Of a stretch of 64,000 nt of DNA, positions 16,107-24,458 are shown one piece after another. This DNA comes from an uncultured Flavobacteriaceae bacterium (GTDB lineage: Bacteria > Bacteroidota > Bacteroidia > Flavobacteriales > Flavobacteriaceae). How positions within the stretch are numbered: position 1 is the stretch's first letter; each line of letters begins with the position of its first letter. The notes below the pieces were generated by a model. That model saw only the letters and a program-made list of their open reading frames with translations, searched no databases and was not told the origin of the DNA. A program made the translations under genes and the position numbers. The stretch spans positions 62,001 to 126,000 of the forward strand of contig CAKZOO010000179.1 in assembly GCA_937136455.1 (NCBI GenBank), in the 5' to 3' direction.

Positions 16107-18883
16107 TGAAGTTTTTCTTTAAGGTATTTAGCTGTGTGAGATTTGGTGTTATTTGCAACCTCTTCGGGAGTTCCACAGGCGATGAGACATCCACCTTTAT
16201 CACCACCCTCCAGTCCTAGATCGATAAGGTAATCGGCACTCTTGAGCATATCGATGTTGTGTTCAATAAGTAGGATAGAATGGCCGTTTTCTAATAGTGC
16301 ATTAAAGGAGGCTAAGAGTTTAGCGATATCGTGAAAATGAAGCCCCGTAGTTGGCTCATCAAAAATGAATAAGGTGTGGTTGTCTTTAGATCCCTTCAAT
16401 AGGAAAGAAGCTAATTTAATTCGTTGTGCCTCACCACCAGAAAGGGTAGAAGAGGCTTGTCCTAAGGCGACATATCCAAGACCAACTGCTTCTAGTGGTT
16501 GTAGTTTTTTAGCTATTTTTTGTTCTCGATGCTTAGTAAAGAAGTCAAGAGCATCACTAACGGTCATGTGTAAGACATCGTTGATATTCTTTCCCTCGAA
16601 TTTAATTTCTAAGATTTCTTTTTTAAAACGCTTTCCTTTACAAACGTCACATTCGATATGAATATCAGCCATAAATTGCATTTCAACGGTGATTTCTCCT
16701 TCACCTTTACATTTGTCACAGCGCCCTCCGTCGACATTAAAAGAGAAGTGTTTGGGTTGGTATCCTCTAAGTTTACTTAGGGGTTGTTTGGTGAACAAAC
16801 TTCTGATGTCATCATATGCCTTGATATAGGTGACTGGATTGGATCTGGATGATTTCCCTATTGGGTTTTGATCGATAAATTCTACCTCTTTTAAATCTTT
16901 AGAATGAATTTGATAAGTACTGTGTTGTCCTATTTTTTGACCGTATCCACCGAGTTCTTTCACTACTATCGGATAGATGAGATTTTTTACAAGGGTGCTT
17001 TTACCACTTCCAGACACACCGCTAATAGCTGTGAGTGATTTAAGAGGTATTTTTAAGTCTATATTCTTTAAATTGTTTTCTCTTCCTCCTTTAATTTCAA
17101 TATAGTCCTTAGAAGTTCTTCTTTTTTGAGGAATAGGTATTTCTAAGCTTCGATTGAGGTATTGTGCCGTCAAGCTATTGGAAGCCAGTAATTCTTTTAA
17201 GCTTCCATAGGCAACAAGAGAACCACCATGTGTTCCCGCTTCAGGTCCAATATCGATCACTAGATCAGCTGCCTTGATGATATCCTCGTCGTGTTCGACT
17301 ACGATCACTGTATTGCCCAATGCTTTGAGCGATTTGAGGACTTCAATAAGATTTTCAGTGTCCTTAGGGTGCAAGCCGATGCTGGGTTCGTCTAAGATAT
17401 ACATAGATCCTACAAGAGAACTGCCTAAGGAAGTCGCCAGGTTGATACGCTGACTCTCTCCACCAGACAACGAATTTGATTTTCTGTTGAGATTCAAATA
17501 GGGGAGTCCTACCTTTAAAAGGTATTCGATTCTAGAGTTGATTTCAATAAGAATTCTCTTAGCTACTTGCTGCTCGTAATCAGTAAGTTGGAGTTCTTTG
17601 AAGAATACCGCTAATTCATCGATAGGTAAAACGACTAATTCTTGTATACTAGCACCACCTACCTTAACATAAGAAGTTTCCTCTTTTAATTTGGTTCCTT
17701 TACAGCTAGGGCAAATGGTTTTTCCTCTAAATCGAGCGAGCATGACCCTATTGTGAACCTTGTAATTCTTTTTCTCAAGTTTGTCAAAGAAGGGATGAAG
17801 TCCTGTAAATCCTTTGGCTCCATTCCAAACTAAATCTTGTTGCTCTTTTGACAACTCACACCATGGCTTGTGAATCGAAATAGTGTAATCTGCAGCTACA
17901 TTGATTAGCTTATCTAAGTATCGCTGCATGCTTTTTCCTCTCCAAGGAGCAATGGCTTCTTCGTAGATGGAAAGGTTGGTGTTGGGAATGACTAAATCTG
18001 GATCGATTCCAACGATATCACCATATCCTTCACAGTTAGGACAGGCACCATAAGGGTTGTTAAAGCTGAAAAAATGAGTGTTAGGTTCTGTAAAACTCAT
18101 TTGATCCATTTCAAACTTATTGTTGAATTCCTGAGCCTTATTGCTTTTGAGGTCTAAAACTCTAAGACTTCCTTTTCCTTCAAAGAAGGCGAGTTCAATG
18201 GTGTTTTTTAATCGATTGATAAAATCTTCGTCCTCAGCTAGGACAATACGATCAACAACGAGTTCAAAGGAAGATGGGATATTCTCTATGGGTTCACTGA
18301 TTTTGATGACTTCTCCATTGGCGTAAATTCTAGCATAGCCTTGCTTTACGAGAAGATCAATGGTCTTAGAGGGTTGTTTTTTATCCGTAATATGAACGGG
18401 AGCGAGTAATAAAAGTCTTGTTCTGAGCTCAAAGGATTGAATGTAGTCTAACACATCTTGAAGCTTGTGTTTTTTTACTTCCTCACCACTTATAGGAGAA
18501 TAGGTTCTTCCAATTCTCGAAAAGAGCAATTTTAAATAATCGTAAATCTCAGTTGAAGTTCCAACGGTAGATCTAGGGTTGGTGGTATTGACTTTTTGTT
18601 CAATAGCAATTGCTGGAGCAATACCCAGTATGCTATCTACTAGTGGCTTGTCCAGTTTCCCAAGAAATTGCCTTGAATAGGAAGAAAGACTCTCAATATA
18701 ACGACGTTGTCCCTCAGCATAAAGCGTATCAAAGGCTAAAGATGATTTTCCAGAGCCAGAAAGTCCCGTTATCACCACTAATTGATTTCTGGGAATAGCA
18801 ACATCTAAATTCTTAAGGTTGTGCAATTTAGCGCCCTTAATTAGAATGTTTTCTCTTGGATTATAGTCTTTTAAATCGATCAT
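16103..18883 (-). CDS. uvrA: Excinuclease ABC subunit A
   Basis: UvrA is the DNA-damage-sensing ATPase of nucleotide excision repair. This 926-residue protein has two ABC modules: Walker A sites GLSGSGKSS (about residue 40) and GVSGSGKST, signatures LSGGESQR and LSGGEAQR, and Walker B segments ending LDEPS and FDEPT. Zinc-binding cysteine pairs are present (CPNCEGYGD with CPSCKGTK, and CDKCKGEGE with CDVCKGKRF). The IESLSSYSRQFLG region is diagnostic. It stands alone and is convergent with the flippase gene, with no terminator between them. Confidence 0.96.
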   Translation of the reverse strand: MIDLKDYNPRENILIKGAKLHNLKNLDVAIPRNQLVVITGLSGSGKSSLAFDTLYAEGQRRYIESLSSYSRQFLGKLDKPLVDSILGIAPAIAIEQKVNTTNPRSTVGTSTEIYDYLKLLFSRIGRTYSPISGEEVKKHKLQDVLDYIQSFELRTRLLLLAPVHITDKKQPSKTIDLLVKQGYARIYANGEVIKISEPIENIPSSFELVVDRIVLAEDEDFINRLKNTIELAFFEGKGSLRVLDLKSNKAQEFNNKFEMDQMSFTEPNTHFFSFNNPYGACPNCEGYGDIVGIDPDLVIPNTNLSIYEEAIAPWRGKSMQRYLDKLINVAADYTISIHKPWCELSKEQQDLVWNGAKGFTGLHPFFDKLEKKNYKVHNRVMLARFRGKTICPSCKGTKLKEETSYVKVGGASIQELVVLPIDELAVFFKELQLTDYEQQVAKRILIEINSRIEYLLKVGLPYLNLNRKSNSLSGGESQRINLATSLGSSLVGSMYILDEPSIGLHPKDTENLIEVLKSLKALGNTVIVVEHDEDIIKAADLVIDIGPEAGTHGGSLVAYGSLKELLASNSLTAQYLNRSLEIPIPQKRRTSKDYIEIKGGRENNLKNIDLKIPLKSLTAISGVSGSGKSTLVKNLIYPIVVKELGGYGQKIGQHSTYQIHSKDLKEVEFIDQNPIGKSSRSNPVTYIKAYDDIRSLFTKQPLSKLRGYQPKHFSFNVDGGRCDKCKGEGEITVEMQFMADIHIECDVCKGKRFKKEILEIKFEGKNINDVLHMTVSDALDFFTKHREQKIAKKLQPLEAVGLGYVALGQASSTLSGGEAQRIKLASFLLKGSKDNHTLFIFDEPTTGLHFHDIAKLLASFNALLENGHSILLIEHNIDMLKSADYLIDLGLEGGDKGGCLIACGTPEEVANNTKSHTAKYLKEKLH

Positions 18884-18956
18884 AGGTCAAAAGATAAATA
18901 TACTATCGATATCAAAAATCTCCTAATCAAATGAATTCTTTTCTTTTGATATTTAA

Positions 18957-18987
18957 TTGGAATCAAATGATTTTTTTTCTATATTTA
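18957..18987 (+). promoter_or_regulatory. Candidate promoter of the ECF sigma gene
   Basis: TTG (18957-18959), a 20-base spacer and TATATTTA (18980-18987, one mismatch to TAnnTTTG). Starting here would give a leader of about 100 bases that contains the inverted repeat described separately. Confidence 0.4.
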
Positions 18988-19018
18988 AACTTATAACAAT
19001 AACAAACAACGCCTATAG

Positions 19019-19103
19019 CATAAGTTACTTTTAAATTTTAGTGTATAACCATCACAAGATCAGTTTATTATTGGTCTTTGTGTTGTATTTAAAGTAACTT
19101 ATG
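19019..19103 (+). promoter_or_regulatory. Long-range inverted repeat enclosing the sigma-factor start codon
   Basis: CATAAGTTACTTT (19019-19031) and AAAGTAACTTATG (19091-19103) are perfect 13-bp reverse complements. The match continues for about five pairs past a one-base bulge (TAAAT with ATTTA). The right arm contains the ATG of the sigma gene, so in RNA the start codon would be paired. The arms are 59 bases apart. It could be an RNA switch or thermometer, or a DNA operator. Confidence 0.55.
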
Positions 19104-19682
19104 AACTCAACAGAACTAGATGCTCATTTAGTAAGGCGTTATCTCAACGGAGAGGAAACTGCACTTCACAAACTCATTGTCAATCACCAATCTCGTGTTA
19201 AGGGATTTATATTTTCTAAGGTAAAAGATAGAGATATCACTGAAGATATTTTTCAAGACACCTATATCAAAGTGATCAAATCGCTTCGCAAAGGATCTTA
19301 TAACGAAGAGGGTAAGTTTTTGCCATGGGTGATGAGAATCGCCCACAATTTAATTGTGGATTACTTCAGAAAACAAAACAAGGTTCCAACCCTTTCAAAT
19401 GCCATGGAATTTGATATATTTTCTGTGATTTCTGATGATTCACTTCACATGGAAGAGCGATTGGTTAAAAGCCAAATAGAACTTGAAGTCAAAGAATTGG
19501 TGACTCGATTACCTAAAGATCAAAAAGAAGTTATTGAAATGCGTATGTATCGAGATATGAGTTTTAAAGAGATTTCAGAAAATACAGGGGTAAGTATCAA
19601 TACAGCCCTTGGTAGAATGCGCTATGCCTTACAAAATATCAGAAAAGAAATTGAAGCTAAAAAGCTAGTTTTAAGTTACTAA
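19101..19682 (+). CDS. ECF-type RNA polymerase sigma factor
   Basis: The 193-residue protein has sigma region 2 (residues about 20-95; DITEDIFQDTYIKVI and GKFLPWVMRIAHNLIVDYFRK) and region 4 (about 125-180; LPKDQKEVIEMRMYRDMSFKEISENTGVSINTALGRM). It would direct RNA polymerase to a specialised promoter set. No transmembrane anti-sigma gene follows, so its control must lie elsewhere. The leader contains an inverted repeat that covers the start codon. Its regulon cannot be inferred. Confidence 0.9.
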   Translation: MNSTELDAHLVRRYLNGEETALHKLIVNHQSRVKGFIFSKVKDRDITEDIFQDTYIKVIKSLRKGSYNEEGKFLPWVMRIAHNLIVDYFRKQNKVPTLSNAMEFDIFSVISDDSLHMEERLVKSQIELEVKELVTRLPKDQKEVIEMRMYRDMSFKEISENTGVSINTALGRMRYALQNIRKEIEAKKLVLSY

Positions 19683-19717
19683 CACAATAATATTAAAATA
19701 ATAACGTTATAAGGTTG

Positions 19718-19864
19718 ATGAATAATTCAACCATTAACCAAATCGAAACTCAAAATAGTCTTCAATTCTATCGAATTGACAGTCTGTTGTTTATAGGTAT
19801 GTTTTCACAAGCGTATTATACTGTAGCCTGTGGAAATGATCATTTGGAGTTTATTTTGAACTAG
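19718..19864 (+). CDS. Putative 48-residue protein downstream of sigma factor
   Basis: This ORF is too short for the supplied track. From ATG 19718 it encodes MNNSTINQIETQNSLQFYRI..., with a mildly hydrophobic middle (DSLLFIGMFSQAYYTVAC) and no recognised domain. It begins 35 bases after the sigma stop on the same strand, so it may be co-transcribed, and its last 14 bases overlap the 3' end of nth. It may be a small regulator of the sigma factor or may be spurious. Confidence 0.4.
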   Translation: MNNSTINQIETQNSLQFYRIDSLLFIGMFSQAYYTVACGNDHLEFILN

Positions 19865-20513
19865 ATTTTTTCAAGTACTCGTTAATCACAGAAGCTCTTC
19901 CTATGGTTTTTGTGATGATGTCTTTTTCTAAATCCCAACCTCTCGCTGGAGAATACTCTCGACCGTACCAAATTATTTGAAGGTGGAGTTTGTTCCATTT
20001 GTCTTTTGGAAACAACCTTTTAGCATCTTTTTCTGTTTGAACTACATTTTTACCATTGGAAAATCCCCAACGATACATCAAACGATGAATATGAGTGTCT
20101 ACAGGAAAAGCGGGGATGTTAAATGCCTGTGAAATCACAACTGATGCAGTTTTATGACCAACCGCTGGAAATTGTTCTAGTTTCTCAAGTTCTTTTGGAA
20201 CTATGCCTTCGTACTTTTCAACCAATATTTTTGACAATCCGAAAATACCTTTAGATTTCATTGGAGAAAGTCCAACAGGTTTTATAATCTCTCTGATTTC
20301 GTCAACACTTAGTTTGATCATATCATAGGGGTTATCTGCCTTTGCAAAAAGCAATGGTGTGATTTGATTGACTCGAACATCGGTGGATTGTGCTGAGAGC
20401 AATACAGCAATTAAAAGCGTATAAGGATCCTTGTGATCAAGAGGAACAGGAACCTCTGGGTAAAGTTCTTCTAAGGTATCTATTGTGAATTTTACTTTTT
20501 CAGCTTTGGTCAT
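19851..20513 (-). CDS. nth: Endonuclease III, lacking the iron-sulfur cluster ligands
   Basis: This 220-residue base-excision-repair glycosylase/AP lyase removes oxidised pyrimidines. It has AVLLSAQSTDVRVN, the helix-hairpin-helix with the catalytic lysine (LEQFPAVGHKTASVV) and the catalytic aspartate (FPVDTHIHRLMYRWG). The C-terminus, where E. coli Nth holds four cysteines for a [4Fe-4S] cluster, reads WYGREYSPARGWDLEKDI. The whole protein has no cysteine. Catalytic residues are kept, so activity is expected without the cluster. Confidence 0.9.
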   Translation of the reverse strand: MTKAEKVKFTIDTLEELYPEVPVPLDHKDPYTLLIAVLLSAQSTDVRVNQITPLLFAKADNPYDMIKLSVDEIREIIKPVGLSPMKSKGIFGLSKILVEKYEGIVPKELEKLEQFPAVGHKTASVVISQAFNIPAFPVDTHIHRLMYRWGFSNGKNVVQTEKDAKRLFPKDKWNKLHLQIIWYGREYSPARGWDLEKDIITKTIGRASVINEYLKKSSSK

Positions 20514-20546
20514 TTTTGTACTTTTATAGTTAAATATAAGATTCTT

Positions 20547-21002
20547 ATGAAAACTCTAAAAGTAGGAGATGTAGTTCCTGAATTCAAAGTCTTAGATGAA
20601 GAGGCTAAAGTTGTTAAACTCAGCGATTTTAAAGATAAAAAATTAATTGTTTTTTTCTATCCTAAGGCTTCAACTCCTGGCTGTACTATGGAGGCTTGTA
20701 ACCTGAGGGACAATTACCAACTATTACTCGATAAAGGATATGCTATGATTGGTGTAAGTGCAGACTCGGCTCAAAGACAGAAAAACTTTAAAACAAAATA
20801 TGAGTTTCCGTTTCCACTCATCGCAGATGAGGACAAAGAATTAATCAATTTGTTTGGAGTATGGGGTCCAAAGAAATTTATGGGTAGGGAATACGATGGA
20901 ATTCACAGAATGACCTTTATCGTTGAAAATTCAAAAGTGATTCGTGTGATCGATAAGGTAAAGACCAAAGATCACGTAGCACAAATTCTAGAGGAAGTCT
21001 AG
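20547..21002 (+). CDS. bcp: Thioredoxin-dependent thiol peroxidase (Bcp/PrxQ)
   Basis: The 151-residue peroxiredoxin reduces hydrogen peroxide and organic peroxides using thioredoxin. The active site PKASTPGCTMEACNLRD contains the peroxidatic cysteine (PGCT) and the resolving cysteine five residues later, as in the PrxQ subfamily. The tail (YDGIHRMTFIVEN) is typical. It is divergent from nth and convergent with the next gene; the two stop codons interlock within CTAG (20999-21002). Confidence 0.94.
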   Translation: MKTLKVGDVVPEFKVLDEEAKVVKLSDFKDKKLIVFFYPKASTPGCTMEACNLRDNYQLLLDKGYAMIGVSADSAQRQKNFKTKYEFPFPLIADEDKELINLFGVWGPKKFMGREYDGIHRMTFIVENSKVIRVIDKVKTKDHVAQILEEV

Positions 21003-22456
21003 TTTATTTCAATAGTTTTTAATCGTTTTTCCTTATTGGTAAAGAGGTGTTTTTCTTTGATGATTTCTGCAATTCCAGGAGGCACCATCTTTTCCCAATC
21101 AGGATCACCATTGGTAATCATATCGTGAACATGTCCAGACATGATTCCTAATATTTCGTGATCGTAATCGATGATATCCATTACCTTTCCATTGTACTTG
21201 AAAAATTTGTACAACTCTTTCATTCTAGGATGAACCTTTAAGGTATTCGAAGTAATGATTTCTCCGTTGCGTTCATCTCTCATAGGGTAAAGGTATACCT
21301 TGAGGTTTTTAAAGAACAGTTTACCAAAAGCTTCTAGGATACCACCACTGAGATGTCTGTAGTACTTTTCGTCAAAAATCGCCTCCAAGTTGTTGACCCC
21401 CATGGTAAGGCCAATTCGCTCTTTGGTAAAACTGTGGAAGTATTCTACTAATTTATAGTACTCTTGGAAGTTGGAGATGATTACATTATGCCCTAAATGA
21501 CAGAGTAAATCAGCTCGATCTAAGAAGTCTTGCTCGTCAATTTCACCAGAAACTCTAAGGTTTGACAAGGTAATCTCAAAAACGACCATAGTCCTCTCTA
21601 TATCCACTGAGTTTTCATGTCTGAATATTTCAAGAGATTTATTGAGCATGTCCTGATTGACACATGTTACTGGTCTAAAACGACCTCTGATCGCCAAAAT
21701 GTTCTTTTTGTAAAGAACAGCTGCTGGCAGTACATTATTTCCGTCAGGACCAAACATTACTGCATTGGTCATTCCATTTCGAACGAGTTGTAAACTCATC
21801 AGACGGTTGTCAACTTTGTGAAATGCTGGCCCTGAAAAATTCACCATATCAATTTCAAGTACATCTTGATCTAAGTGATCATAGAGGTATTTGAGAAGAT
21901 TTTTAGGTTTGTCATAAGTATAAAAAGCACCGTATATCAAGTTAACTCCTAGCAATCCTAGGGTTTCTTGTTGCAATCTAGCTTCGTTCTGTTTAAAACG
22001 GATATGGAGGATAATCTCGTTGTATTCTTTTTGATCAGGCTCTAATTGAAATTTAATTCCAACCCATCCATGACCTTTAAACTTTTTTGCAAAATCAATA
22101 GTAGCAACAGTATTGGCATAGGAGAAAAAGAGCTTGTCATTTTTCTCAGTCAATCGTTCTTCCATTAGATTCATCTCGTGAGTCAACATCTTTTTAAGAC
22201 GTGATTGGGTTACATAGCGACCATCTTCCTCACTTCCGTAGATTGCATCTGAAAATTCCTTGTCATAAGCACTCATTGCTTTTGCAATAGTACCTGAGGC
22301 ACCACCAGCTCTAAAGAAATATCGTGCAGTTTCCTGACCAGCTCCAATTTCAGAAAAGGTTCCGTAAATCTTTTGATCTAAGTTAATGCGAAGTGCTTTT
22401 GCTTTAGAAGAGGGAGTGTTATCGAATTCTGTCTCTAATTTTGTAACAGATGCCAT
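20999..22456 (-). CDS. Conserved protein of unknown function (485 residues)
   Basis: I recognise this as a conserved protein found in Bacteroidota but cannot assign a function. It has no signal peptide, membrane segment or beta-barrel pattern. Notable segments are FSEIGAGQETARYFFRAGGASGTIAKAM near the N-terminus, GLLGVNLIYGAFY in the middle, and EILGIMSGHVHDMITNGD near the end. Homologues, as I recall, carry inconsistent automated names such as TonB receptor or nucleotidyltransferase; nothing in the sequence supports a receptor. It is monocistronic. Confidence 0.75.
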   Translation of the reverse strand: MASVTKLETEFDNTPSSKAKALRINLDQKIYGTFSEIGAGQETARYFFRAGGASGTIAKAMSAYDKEFSDAIYGSEEDGRYVTQSRLKKMLTHEMNLMEERLTEKNDKLFFSYANTVATIDFAKKFKGHGWVGIKFQLEPDQKEYNEIILHIRFKQNEARLQQETLGLLGVNLIYGAFYTYDKPKNLLKYLYDHLDQDVLEIDMVNFSGPAFHKVDNRLMSLQLVRNGMTNAVMFGPDGNNVLPAAVLYKKNILAIRGRFRPVTCVNQDMLNKSLEIFRHENSVDIERTMVVFEITLSNLRVSGEIDEQDFLDRADLLCHLGHNVIISNFQEYYKLVEYFHSFTKERIGLTMGVNNLEAIFDEKYYRHLSGGILEAFGKLFFKNLKVYLYPMRDERNGEIITSNTLKVHPRMKELYKFFKYNGKVMDIIDYDHEILGIMSGHVHDMITNGDPDWEKMVPPGIAEIIKEKHLFTNKEKRLKTIEIN

Positions 22457-22476
22457 AGAAAAAGTTTAATTACCTA

Positions 22477-22484
22477 CAAAAATA
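22477..22484 (-). promoter_or_regulatory. Candidate -7 box for the 485-residue protein gene
   Basis: TATTTTTG on the minus strand matches TAnnTTTG and lies 20 bases before the ATG at 22456. Confidence 0.45.
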
Positions 22485-22543
22485 TAAAAGTTTAAAAGAG
22501 CAGTCCCTAATAAAGTCATAAATTTGACAAAAATTTAAGATTC

Positions 22544-23308
22544 TTGGAACTGACATTTTTAGGTACGGGTACTTCACAGGGAATTCCTATTATAGGAAGC
22601 GATCATCCAGTATGTCAAAGTAGTGATCCAAAAGACAAAAGACTTCGATCTTCAGCGATGCTATCATGGGGTGAATACCGCTATATCATTGATTGTGGAC
22701 CTGATTTTAGAGCTCAGATGTTACATCATTCAGTCACTAAAATTGACGGAATCTTATTTACTCATGAGCATTCAGATCACACCGCTGGTATCGATGATAT
22801 CAGACCTTTTTATTTTCGTCAGGGAGAAATTGATGTGTTTACCTCAAAAGCGACCTTAGCATCTCTCAAAAGACGTTTTGATTATATTTTTGAAGCTGAT
22901 AATAAATATCCAGGGGCCCCTGGAGTTTCTGTCAATGAAATTTCAGAGAAGCAACCTTTTAAGATTGGAGATAAATGGGTCACTCCAATTCTTGCAAATC
23001 ACAATAGAATCGATGTGTTGGGATTCAGAATTGATAATTTGGTTTATTTAACTGACGTTAAGTTTATACCCAAGGAAGAATTTAAAAAATTAGAGGGCGT
23101 TGAAGTGTTGGTGATAAACGCTCTAAGAATCGAATCACATCACTCGCATTTAAATTTAGAAGAAGCTGTTGAACTTGCTCAAATAATAGGAGCGAAGCAA
23201 ACCTATTTCACCCATATTAGTCATATGTTAGGATTTCACAAGGAAGTTGATCATCAGCTTCCAAAGGGAATAAATTTAGCTTATGACAACTTAAAAATAA
23301 CAATTTAA
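22544..23308 (+). CDS. Metallo-beta-lactamase-fold hydrolase (PhnP-like), TTG start
   Basis: The 254-residue cytoplasmic enzyme starts MELTFLGTGTSQGIP, the conserved beginning of this family. The binuclear metal motif is THEHSDHTAGIDD, followed by later histidines in ANHNRIDV and THISHMLGFH. The closest relatives are PhnP cyclic-phosphate phosphodiesterases and related MBL proteins; the true substrate is unknown. The start codon is TTG; an in-frame stop lies directly upstream and no ATG is available. It overlaps the next small gene by one base (TAATG). Confidence 0.85.
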   Translation: MELTFLGTGTSQGIPIIGSDHPVCQSSDPKDKRLRSSAMLSWGEYRYIIDCGPDFRAQMLHHSVTKIDGILFTHEHSDHTAGIDDIRPFYFRQGEIDVFTSKATLASLKRRFDYIFEADNKYPGAPGVSVNEISEKQPFKIGDKWVTPILANHNRIDVLGFRIDNLVYLTDVKFIPKEEFKKLEGVEVLVINALRIESHHSHLNLEEAVELAQIIGAKQTYFTHISHMLGFHKEVDHQLPKGINLAYDNLKITI

Positions 23309-23481
23309 TGAAACAACGATTACTGATTTACTTAGCGATATTTCTATTTTTTATCACTCTTTATCAATATGTGAGTACTAAAAATTACGTCGAATCTGCT
23401 GACAAAAGAATGATGAAGTACAGAGCTGAAATTGAGCAGCTCACCAAAGAGTTGGATTCCTTAAAACAATTGAAAAAGTAA
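23308..23481 (+). CDS. Small membrane-anchored coiled-coil protein (57 residues)
   Basis: The ORF track missed this gene because it is under 60 residues. It starts at ATG 23308 within TAATG shared with the MBL gene, a sign of translational coupling. It has one N-terminal membrane segment (LLIYLAIFLFFITLYQYV) and a charged helical tail (KYRAEIEQLTKELDSLKQLKK) with heptad-like leucines. No family recognised. The stop is one base from the stop of the convergent hydrolase gene. Confidence 0.65.
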   Translation: MKQRLLIYLAIFLFFITLYQYVSTKNYVESADKRMMKYRAEIEQLTKELDSLKQLKK

Positions 23482-23482
23482 A

Positions 23483-24130
23483 CTAGATTCGCTCTAAGAG
23501 CCAATCTCTAAACTCAAAGAAATTTTGAGGACAGATTCCATGTCCCATGGGATATTCTCTATAGGTCGAAGATATTTGCTCTCTTTTTAAGATATTGCTT
23601 ATTTTTCGAGCCCAATCGACTGGAATAATTTGATCTTCACTTCCGTGAGAAGAAAAGACAGAAAGGTGTTCATATGAGGATTTGTCCTCTTTAAATTCAC
23701 AAATCCCTTCGTTGATATAACCACTCAGACCAATGATGTTTTTAACTAATTGTGGATAACGACTCATTAGTGCATAACTCATGATAGTTCCTTGACTAAA
23801 TCCTATCAGACTGATATTTGTTGAATCAATAGGGTAGTTTTCTATTAGGAATTCTATAGTTTGTGCAATGAGTTCAATAGCTTCAATAGCCTGCTTGTCA
23901 TCGGACCATTTGGATTGATCGGCTCCAAAGTGAATGGCATACCAGGCATTTCCAAAGTCGGGTAGGGCTATAGGGGCTTTTAACGAAAAGATATAAGCCT
24001 GATCGGGTAATTCTCGCTTAAATGAAAACAAGTCATTTTCATCACTTCCATAACCGTGAAGTAAAATAAGTGCCGGATTCTTATCCTTTTGAGTGGGTTC
24101 TTTAACTAAATATTCTAGGGGAGCATTCAT
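23483..24130 (-). CDS. Alpha/beta hydrolase, phospholipase/carboxylesterase family
   Basis: The 215-residue cytoplasmic esterase has the oxyanion segment LILLHGYGSDENDLF, the nucleophile elbow GFSQGT, the acid in SHGSEDQIIPV and the base in YPMGHGICPQN. This layout is that of the acyl-protein thioesterase/carboxylesterase group. The physiological ester is unknown. It is the last gene of a leftward unit with the 108-residue membrane protein and the dihydroorotase-like gene. Confidence 0.85.
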   Translation of the reverse strand: MNAPLEYLVKEPTQKDKNPALILLHGYGSDENDLFSFKRELPDQAYIFSLKAPIALPDFGNAWYAIHFGADQSKWSDDKQAIEAIELIAQTIEFLIENYPIDSTNISLIGFSQGTIMSYALMSRYPQLVKNIIGLSGYINEGICEFKEDKSSYEHLSVFSSHGSEDQIIPVDWARKISNILKREQISSTYREYPMGHGICPQNFFEFRDWLLERI

Positions 24131-24131
24131 C

Positions 24132-24458
24132 TTAATTGATAAAAGTGAACCACTTTTGGAAATACGATCCTATAAATGGAGTTAGTGTCATTTTGGATTG
24201 AATGGCATTCCAAAAACCATGTCCCCACATTAAGAGGTACACCAACCACAATATTCCAAACGATAAAAATTCAAGGTAATTACTTACCAGGATTGCTAGG
24301 GCGTGAAAAATCAAATGCACACCAAATGCTTGTCGAATATGAAAGCGAGCAAAAGCATTTTTCTCATGACTATTCATACTCATCGCAATCAGTGCTCCTA
24401 CAATGGTGAGGTAGGATATCATCGCTGCATTTTGTCCCTTTGGTTGTCGATTAGTCAT
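24132..24458 (-). CDS. Small membrane protein, DUF4870/Tic20-like
   Basis: The 108-residue protein has about three hydrophobic segments and the motif NAFARFHIRQAFGVHLIFH, which resembles DUF4870/Tic20-like proteins where a polar FHxRQ segment precedes a membrane helix. Function is unknown. It overlaps the upstream dihydroorotase-like gene by eight bases (ATGACTAA) and is followed after one base by the hydrolase, so the three are probably one transcript. Confidence 0.6.
   Translation of the reverse strand: MTNRQPKGQNAAMISYLTIVGALIAMSMNSHEKNAFARFHIRQAFGVHLIFHALAILVSNYLEFLSFGILWLVYLLMWGHGFWNAIQSKMTLTPFIGSYFQKWFTFIN

Noticed and set aside
16365-16661. 98-residue forward ORF within uvrA
   Set aside because: It lies opposite the second ABC module of uvrA and shows no family features.
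19041-19097. GTG-initiated 18-codon ORF in the sigma-factor leader
   Set aside because: No ATG, no composition signal and no regulatory codon run; probably chance within the inverted-repeat loop.
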